DNA from: Caldilineae bacterium
Lineage (GTDB): Bacteria; Chloroflexota; Anaerolineae; JAAEKA01
Direction: 5' to 3'
Assembly: GCA_020634555.1 (NCBI GenBank)
Contig: JACKBK010000033.1
Span: forward strand, 1-36,288
DNA length: 36,288 nt
In this document: positions 30,576-36,288 of the stretch, in pieces
Layout: every line of letters starts with the position of its first letter
How positions within the stretch are numbered: position 1 is the stretch's first letter
The notes under the pieces: generated by a model
Database searches by the model: none
What the model was told of the DNA's origin: nothing
The model's input: only the letters and a program-made list of their open reading frames with translations
Made by a program: the position numbers and the translations under genes

Positions 30576-33500
30576 ATGGCCCCAATCACCTCAATTGACG
30601 ATTGGATACGGCAGCGACGCAAAGCTCTGGACTTGACCCAGGCCGAGCTGGCCGAGCTGGTTGGCTGTGCCGTAGTCACCATCAAAAAGATCGAACAGGG
30701 GACGCGCCGGCCCTCGCGCCAGATGGCGGAACTGCTGGCTGAGGCGTTGGTAATCCCTGCAGCGGAGCGGGACACGTTTCTGCGCATGGCGCGTCACCAG
30801 TTCGTCGAACCCGCTGCTATGTCGTTTGCAGATAGCAAAGCGCTGCGGACAGGCGGCGATGCTTTGCTTGCCACTGTCGATGAGAACGTTCGAGCAGATA
30901 ACTTTGTTGGACGTGCAGAAGAGATGGCGCGGCTGGAGGCCCATCTAACCGCCGCGTTGAACGGCCGGGGGCGGATTGTCCTGATCAGCGGGGAAGCCGG
31001 TTACGGCAAGACGATGCTGATGACCGAATTTGCCCGGTATGCACTGGACCGCTATCCGAATCTGATTGTAGCCGGTGGCAACTGTGAGGCTTTGATCGGC
31101 GCTGGCGAACCCTATCTGCCGTTCCGAGATGCACTGGCTCAACTGACCTGCGATGTCGAGACGCCAGGGCAGTCATCCTTGTTCAGTCGGGACCAGGCGC
31201 GTCGGCTCTGGTCATTGCTTCCTTACGCTGCCCAGATACTGCTCCAGCAGGGCCCAAACTTAATGGATGTTTTCGTGTCGGGGGCGCGTCTGCAACAACG
31301 GATCCTCTCTCATCCCATCGCTGCCGACCGTTGTCGGGTTCAACTCGACGTGCTGGCGAAGGGAGCGGTGCAGCAGCGGAATGTGCCGCAACGCAAGCTT
31401 TTTGAGGAGTACACTCAGTTCCTGCGTGCGCTGTCGGAGCGCCAGCCAATGTTGATCCTGATCGACGATCTTCAGTGGATCGATCATGCGTCTGCAGCAC
31501 TCCTTTCTTACGCAGTGATGCGCCTGTCCGGCAGCCGAATTCTGCTCCTGGGAAGCTACCGCCCCAGCGAAGTGGATCCGGGCGCCGGCTCCAGCTTTAG
31601 CGAGGGCGAGGCAGAAACTCACGCGCTTACGCCGCTCCTCCAGGTACTCATGCGCCGTTACGGCGACATCGAGATCAGCCTGGGACAATCGACGCCCCAG
31701 GTTGACAGGGCATTTGTCGATGCGCTGGTGGACTGCGAACCTAATGTGCTGGCCGAGTCCTTTCGCGCCGAGTTGTTTCAGCACACGCGCGGCCATCCCC
31801 TTTTTACTGTAGAACTGCTGCACGATATGCAGGAACGCGGCGAGCTCATTCAAGATGAGCTTGGGCGTTGGGTTGAAAGCGGTGTCATTGACTGGGACAC
31901 GCTGCCAGTCCGTGTAGAAGCGGTCATCAGCCGGCGTATCGGTCGCTTGCCGGCCATTCTGCAGGAGGCGCTTAAGATCGCCAGCGTGGAAGGCGACACC
32001 TTTACAGCCGAGGTTATCGCCCACATTCTGGGCATCACCGGCTGGGAATTGGTCCAACTCTTGAGCGGCATCGCCGGCCGGCAGCATCGCCTTGTGACCG
32101 TCCAGGGTCATTTGCGGCTGGGCAGCCAGTTGTTGTCCCGCTATCGATTTGTGCATATCGTCTTTCAGAGCTATCTCTACGCCAACCTGGATGCCTTCGA
32201 ACGCACCTATTTGCATGAGGCGTTGGCGAACACGCTGGAGAAACTGGCGGCGGAACGAACCGAGGAGGTAGCCGTACAGTTGGCGCGTCACTTCGAGGTG
32301 GCCGGACTGACGGCCAGAGCCGTTAAATACCTGCAAGAGGCCGCTAGAAAAGCGGTGGCCCTGTCTGCCCATCATGAGGCTATCTCGCACCTCACACGAG
32401 CTCTGGCCTTGCTGTCGGAGCTACCCGATACGGTCGAACGAACCCGGCAGCAAGTACGCTTGTATACTGATCTGGGCATCTCCTACAAGATTATCAAGGG
32501 ATTTGCAGCGGACGAAGTTGAACAATCCTACCGTCGCGCAAAGACTCTGTCTACACCGGCTGGCGACTCATTTCTCAGGGCAAGTGTGTTGTGGGGGTAT
32601 CACGGCGTCTACACAGTGCGAGGAGATCTGGCAACGGGCTATGCATCTGCCCAAGAGTGCCTGGGGCTGGTCAAGGAGGATCCGATCTTGTGCGTCGCAT
32701 GTCACTGCATGGCAGGAGCCTCTTTGGGCCACATGGGGCGTTTGCGCGCGGCGCAGTCCCACCTGGAGCGGGCTATGGAGGCTTATTCCCCGCAACAACA
32801 CGGCAAGCACTTATACCTGGTTGGGTTCGATCTGGGTGTCTTCACCCTGGCCCATTTTGCTCATGCCTTGGGGTATCTCGGCCACGTGGATCAAGCGCTG
32901 CAGTTAGCACAAGAGAGCGTGGAACTGGCCCAGTCGTTGAATCATACTTTTAGCCGGGTCATGGCCTTGAGCTATCAAAGCATGCTCCACCAACTGTGTG
33001 GTAACTGGCGCGCTGCACAGGCAACGTCCGCCAGCGCTCTCCAACTCTGCGTCGACCAGGATACGCCGTACTACCTGGCGTGGAACAACTTCATTCATGG
33101 ATGGACCCTGACCGAGCAAGAACGTGTAGAGCAGGGCATGGAGCAAATGGAGCAGAGCCTGGCCGACTTACAGGCCGTGCAGGCCGGTCTGCGTCGCCCT
33201 TATTATCTTGGCTTGCTGGCCGAGGCCTATGGCAAGGTAGGCCGGATAGAGCACGGACTGCGCCTCACGCAGGAGGCGTTGGCTCAAGCCCGCCGGCAGG
33301 AGCAGCTTGCCTTCGAGCCTGACGTCCACCGGGTGCGAGGAGAACTGCTTCGCCAAAACGGAGTCCCTGCCGAAGAAGCAGAGACGTGCCTCCGCGCCGC
33401 GATCGAAAGGGCGCAGCAGCAGGAGGCAAAGCTCCCCGAACTACGAGCGGCCACAAGTTTAGCGCGCCTTTACCAGGAGCAGGGCAGACGCGACGCAGCA

Positions 33501-33596
33501 CGGCAAACCCTGGCCCCAACGGTTGCCTGGTTCAGCGAGGGGTATGATATGGCTGATCTCCGGGCGGCCAGAAGCCTGCTGGAGACCTTAGCGTAA
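30576..33596 (+). CDS. XRE-family regulator with AAA/STAND ATPase and TPR domains, 1006 aa
   Basis: A multi-domain regulator. An N-terminal XRE helix-turn-helix (about 8-62) has LTQAELAELVGCAVVTIKKIEQGTRRPS. A P-loop ATPase of the AAA_16/STAND type follows, with FVGRAEEMARLEAHL, Walker A GEAGYGKT (139-146) and Walker B MLILIDDLQWID (292-303). The C-terminal half (about 560-1000) is TPR-like helical repeats. Unlike the two LuxR/MalT-type proteins nearby, DNA binding is at the N-terminus. ATP-dependent oligomerisation on ligand binding is the family model; the ligand is unknown. The start ATG 30576 follows AAGGGA. It is divergent from the duplicated lipoprotein. Its stop codon lies inside a VOC-gene remnant, so its last residues may be a fusion scar. 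Confidence 0.92.
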   Translation: MAPITSIDDWIRQRRKALDLTQAELAELVGCAVVTIKKIEQGTRRPSRQMAELLAEALVIPAAERDTFLRMARHQFVEPAAMSFADSKALRTGGDALLATVDENVRADNFVGRAEEMARLEAHLTAALNGRGRIVLISGEAGYGKTMLMTEFARYALDRYPNLIVAGGNCEALIGAGEPYLPFRDALAQLTCDVETPGQSSLFSRDQARRLWSLLPYAAQILLQQGPNLMDVFVSGARLQQRILSHPIAADRCRVQLDVLAKGAVQQRNVPQRKLFEEYTQFLRALSERQPMLILIDDLQWIDHASAALLSYAVMRLSGSRILLLGSYRPSEVDPGAGSSFSEGEAETHALTPLLQVLMRRYGDIEISLGQSTPQVDRAFVDALVDCEPNVLAESFRAELFQHTRGHPLFTVELLHDMQERGELIQDELGRWVESGVIDWDTLPVRVEAVISRRIGRLPAILQEALKIASVEGDTFTAEVIAHILGITGWELVQLLSGIAGRQHRLVTVQGHLRLGSQLLSRYRFVHIVFQSYLYANLDAFERTYLHEALANTLEKLAAERTEEVAVQLARHFEVAGLTARAVKYLQEAARKAVALSAHHEAISHLTRALALLSELPDTVERTRQQVRLYTDLGISYKIIKGFAADEVEQSYRRAKTLSTPAGDSFLRASVLWGYHGVYTVRGDLATGYASAQECLGLVKEDPILCVACHCMAGASLGHMGRLRAAQSHLERAMEAYSPQQHGKHLYLVGFDLGVFTLAHFAHALGYLGHVDQALQLAQESVELAQSLNHTFSRVMALSYQSMLHQLCGNWRAAQATSASALQLCVDQDTPYYLAWNNFIHGWTLTEQERVEQGMEQMEQSLADLQAVQAGLRRPYYLGLLAEAYGKVGRIEHGLRLTQEALAQARRQEQLAFEPDVHRVRGELLRQNGVPAEEAETCLRAAIERAQQQEAKLPELRAATSLARLYQEQGRRDAARQTLAPTVAWFSEGYDMADLRAARSLLETLA

Positions 33597-33673
33597 CGGT
33601 CGAGGTCCAAGACCACGCGCTCCGGTTCTACACGTCTTATGCAAACCGACCGTTTTTCGACAGGCGTTCATAG
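33590..33673 (+). pseudogene. Remnant of a VOC-family gene (N-terminal fragment)
   Basis: Read in another frame than the XRE gene, this stretch encodes SVTVEVQDHALRFYTSYANR... to a stop at 33671. The first 15 residues match the start of the VOC protein at 18175 (SVTVEDQEHALQFYT), and by hand about 37 of 45 bases agree with 18193-18237. Similarity stops after FYT. No start codon or remaining domain is left. Confidence 0.65.
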
Positions 33674-33839
33674 TTACGGACCAAGCAGCGAAAACGGTGG
33701 CACCCGGATTACCCTTTACGACCCTCAATGTAAGATAAGGCGTCACAAGGGCCTATTCTTCGTCGGAAACGCTACATGAATCTCCCTCTCGATAGGTAGT
33801 TGTTTCACGCCGCAACATACTTTTCCACACTGAAGTTCC
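33674..33839 (+). other. Intergenic stretch before the second LuxR gene
   Basis: An imperfect ACCGTTTT (33648-33655) / AAAACGGT (near 33691-33698) inverted repeat begins in the VOC remnant and ends here. No gene, clear promoter or terminator was recognised. Confidence 0.3.
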
Positions 33840-36288
33840 ATGTCTGACGACTTGCTACAAACGAAATTGCATGTGCCTCGGTTGCGGCCATTTTTAGTTC
33901 CCCGCCCGCACCTTATCGAAGCACTCAACGAGGGATTGGCCGGCAAACTAACGCTCATCTCCGCACCCGCCGGTTTCGGCAAAACGACACTGGTCAGCAG
34001 TTGGATCGATGCCCTCCCCCAAAACACCCAATCCCCGTTTTCCACTCGAATAGCCTGGCTGTCGCTTGACGAGAACGACCATGTGCCGGCCCGTTTTCTG
34101 TCCTACATCATCGCCGCGTTGCAGCGTGTTGATCCCCACGTAGGCGTGTCTGCTCAGTCGATGCTGCAGGCATCGCCGTTGCCGGTTCCCGCGCTGCTGA
34201 CGGCGCTGCTCAACGACATTGCGGCGCAGCCCGATCCGCTTGTTCTTGTGCTGGACGATTACCACGTCGTCGATGCACAGCCGATTGACGAGGCGCTGGC
34301 CTTCCTGCTGGATCATTTGCCGCCACAGCTGCATCTGGTGATCACCACGCGCGAGGATCCCAGCCTGCCGCTGGCGCGGCTGCGCGTGCGCGGCTTGCTG
34401 ACGGAGGTGCGCGCGGCTGATTTGCGTTTTACTGAGGCGGAAACGGCCGTTTTCTTGCAGCAGGTCATGGGGCTTGAGCTTACCGGGGATCAGATCGCTG
34501 CTCTGGAAGCGCGCACCGAGGGGTGGATTGCCGGGCTGCAAATGGCGGCACTCTCCATGCGCGGCCAGAAAGACGTGTCCGGTTTCATCCAATCCTTCAC
34601 CGGCAGCCACCGCTTTGTGCTGGATTACCTGCTGGAAGAGGTGCTGCATCAGCAGCCGGCGCATGTGCAGACGTTCTTGCTGAAAACCTCCATTCTCAAC
34701 CAGATGACCGGTTCCTTGTGCAACGCGCTAACCGGCGAAGACAACGGTCAGCAGACATTGGAATCCCTGGAGCGCGCCAACCTGTTTCTCGTGCCGCTGG
34801 ACAACGAGCGGCGCTGGTATCGCTATCACCATCTGTTCGCCGACCTGTTGCGGCAGACGTCTGCCAGATCGGATGAAACGCATGGGCGCGATCTTCACAT
34901 CCGTGCCAGCCAGTGGTACGAGGACAACGGTCTGGAACTGGAGGCATTTCATCATGCCGTTGCAGCTAACGATGTTGCGCGTGCGGCCCGTCTGATTGAG
35001 GGCGAAGGGCTGCCGCTCTATTTTCGGGGCGAGGCGGCGCCGGTAGAGGAGTGGCTGGCGTCTCTCCCGCCGGCCGAATTTGAGGCCCGGCCGTCGCTGT
35101 GGGTGGTGTATGCCTCTGTGCTCACTATGACCGGCCGCCTGCGCGGTGACATTGAGGAAATCCTGCTGGCGGCAGAATCAGCGTTACAGGACGGACCCAA
35201 CGATGAAAGAACGGCCGATCTGCTGGGACAAATCGCAGCGATCCGGGCGATGTTGGCGGTTCCCAAGAACCAGGTGGATGTAATTCTCACGCAGTCCCAG
35301 CGCGCGCTGGCATATTTGCACCCCGACAATGTGCCGATGCGCACCACGACCACATGGGCGCTGGGCTATGCCTATCAGGTCCAGGGAAATCGAACAGCCG
35401 CCAGCCAGGCGTATGCCGATACCATTGCCCACAGCCGAAAATCCGGCAATCTCATGACTGAAATAGCCGCAACGACCTGTCTGGCCCAGATTCAAGAGAT
35501 GGAAATCCAGGCTCAGCAGGCGGCGGAAACCTTTCAGCGCGTCCTGCAATTGATGGGCGACCCGCCGTGGCCGGCAGCGTGCGAAGCGTATGTGGGGCTG
35601 GCGCGCCTTCATTACCAATGGAATGATTTGGAGACTGCGGAACGGTACGCGCAGCAAGGTCTGGCACTGGCGCGGCAGTTGCAAAACGTGGATACGCCCG
35701 CCGCCTGTGGCGTTGTACTGGCTCGCGTCAAGCTGGCACACGGTGACGCAGCCGAGGCGTTAGCCATGTTGACCGAAACGGACCAGTTCGTTCAGCAGCA
35801 TCACTTTGGCCACTGGGCGGGGGAAATAACGGCCATACGCATTCAAGCGTTGCTGCACCAGGGCAATCTCGCGGCGGCTGCACGGGTAGCCCAGGCGGAT
35901 GATCTGCCCCTCAGCCAGGCCCGCGTGCATCTGGTTCAGCAGTCGCCAACCGCAGCGTTAGCAGTCCTGGAACCAGTTCGCCAACAGGCAGAAACAAGTG
36001 GCTGGGCGGACAAGCGGCTGCAGGCGATGATCTTGCAGGCGTTGGCGCATCATGTAGCCGGAGCAAGCGACACAGCGGTGCAGCAACTGGATGAGGTGCT
36101 GGTGCTGGCTGCGCCGTCTGGTCTGATTCGCTCGTTTGTCGATGAAGGATCGCAAATGGCCGCACTGCTGCGAGAGGCGGCAGCGAAAGGCGTCGCCCCG
36201 GCCTATGTGCAGCAGTTGTTGGCCGCTTTTGGGGAGACAGTCGTTGCTCAACCACAATCTCGCCAAAGTCTGCCTGAACCGCTTACCG
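33840..36288 (+). CDS. LuxR-family STAND ATPase regulator (MalT-type), 3' partial
   Basis: Open from ATG 33840 to the window edge: 816 codons. It opens with the family start LLQTKLHVPRLRPFLVPRPHL. Walker A SAPAGFGKTT (41-50), Walker B LVLVLDDYHVV (134-144) and the sensor-like segment DLRFTEAETAVFLQQVMG are visible, then the winged-helix region with RRWYRYHHLFADLLRQ and TPR-like helical repeats. The last visible residues, SLPEPLT, correspond to the point where the LuxR helix-turn-helix begins in the paralogue at 19650 (SLPEPLTEQELRVL), so only about 65 residues should be missing. The ribosome-binding site is weak. Inducer unknown. Confidence 0.92.
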   Translation, partial: MSDDLLQTKLHVPRLRPFLVPRPHLIEALNEGLAGKLTLISAPAGFGKTTLVSSWIDALPQNTQSPFSTRIAWLSLDENDHVPARFLSYIIAALQRVDPHVGVSAQSMLQASPLPVPALLTALLNDIAAQPDPLVLVLDDYHVVDAQPIDEALAFLLDHLPPQLHLVITTREDPSLPLARLRVRGLLTEVRAADLRFTEAETAVFLQQVMGLELTGDQIAALEARTEGWIAGLQMAALSMRGQKDVSGFIQSFTGSHRFVLDYLLEEVLHQQPAHVQTFLLKTSILNQMTGSLCNALTGEDNGQQTLESLERANLFLVPLDNERRWYRYHHLFADLLRQTSARSDETHGRDLHIRASQWYEDNGLELEAFHHAVAANDVARAARLIEGEGLPLYFRGEAAPVEEWLASLPPAEFEARPSLWVVYASVLTMTGRLRGDIEEILLAAESALQDGPNDERTADLLGQIAAIRAMLAVPKNQVDVILTQSQRALAYLHPDNVPMRTTTTWALGYAYQVQGNRTAASQAYADTIAHSRKSGNLMTEIAATTCLAQIQEMEIQAQQAAETFQRVLQLMGDPPWPAACEAYVGLARLHYQWNDLETAERYAQQGLALARQLQNVDTPAACGVVLARVKLAHGDAAEALAMLTETDQFVQQHHFGHWAGEITAIRIQALLHQGNLAAAARVAQADDLPLSQARVHLVQQSPTAALAVLEPVRQQAETSGWADKRLQAMILQALAHHVAGASDTAVQQLDEVLVLAAPSGLIRSFVDEGSQMAALLREAAAKGVAPAYVQQLLAAFGETVVAQPQSRQSLPEPLT

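Noticed and set aside
1..36288. tRNA or rRNA genes
   Set aside because: No T-loop/anticodon arrangement or conserved rRNA blocks were found by eye on either strand; a covariance-model search would be decisive.

Overview
The window is high-GC bacterial chromosome. The gene families point to Chloroflexota (Anaerolineae/Caldilineae-like): very large MalT-type STAND regulators, Pro/Thr/Ala-linked LysM and HtrA-type envelope proteins, a Trm112-like protein behind a membrane anchor, and many small intergenic palindromes. The phylum is an inference from gene content, not from a marker gene. No rRNA, tRNA, CRISPR array, transposase or phage gene was recognised. All motifs, starts and promoters were read by eye.

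Region 1 (1-17557) looks like ordinary chromosome. It starts inside a SAM methyltransferase that carries an in-frame palindromic insertion. A leftward block follows: a Gly/His-rich repeat protein, an OmpR-type response regulator and a histidine kinase. A rightward pair comes next, a fosmidomycin-resistance-like MFS exporter overlapping a GT-A-like protein, whose 3' end overlaps a leftward nucleotidyltransferase. Then, all leftward: a membrane-anchored beta-propeller protein, the peroxiredoxin Bcp, a three-gene overlapping cluster (VTT/TVP38 membrane protein, 56-residue membrane peptide, LysM/FG-GAP/TPR protein), a divergent ammonium transporter, and a CinA/DUF6504 pair. A rightward Trm112-like protein meets a leftward HtrA-like protease at a strong hairpin, followed by a DUF1295 membrane enzyme.

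Region 2 (17558-36288) looks accessory. After a gene-poor stretch with a near-consensus promoter come three small genes (VOC protein, lincosamide/aminoglycoside-type nucleotidyltransferase, DUF2200). An 881-residue LuxR/MalT-type regulator with a clear terminator follows, then an efflux-type operon (MFS, two-FtsX ABC permease, ABC ATPase). A leftward berberine-bridge-type FAD oxidoreductase and a lipoprotein made of two nearly identical 155-residue units come next. The lipoprotein is divergent from a 1006-residue XRE/AAA/TPR regulator whose promoter is bracketed by a perfect inverted repeat. That regulator ends on a remnant of a VOC gene. A second LuxR/MalT-type regulator runs off the right edge just before its expected HTH domain.

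Themes: two-component and STAND-ATPase regulation next to export and detoxification genes; three promoters placed so close to ATG that the transcripts would be leaderless or nearly so; and an unusual number of small palindromic repeats, one inside a coding region. The best candidate for something undescribed is the unit at 29095-33673: XRE/STAND regulator, bracketed promoter and divergent duplicated lipoprotein.
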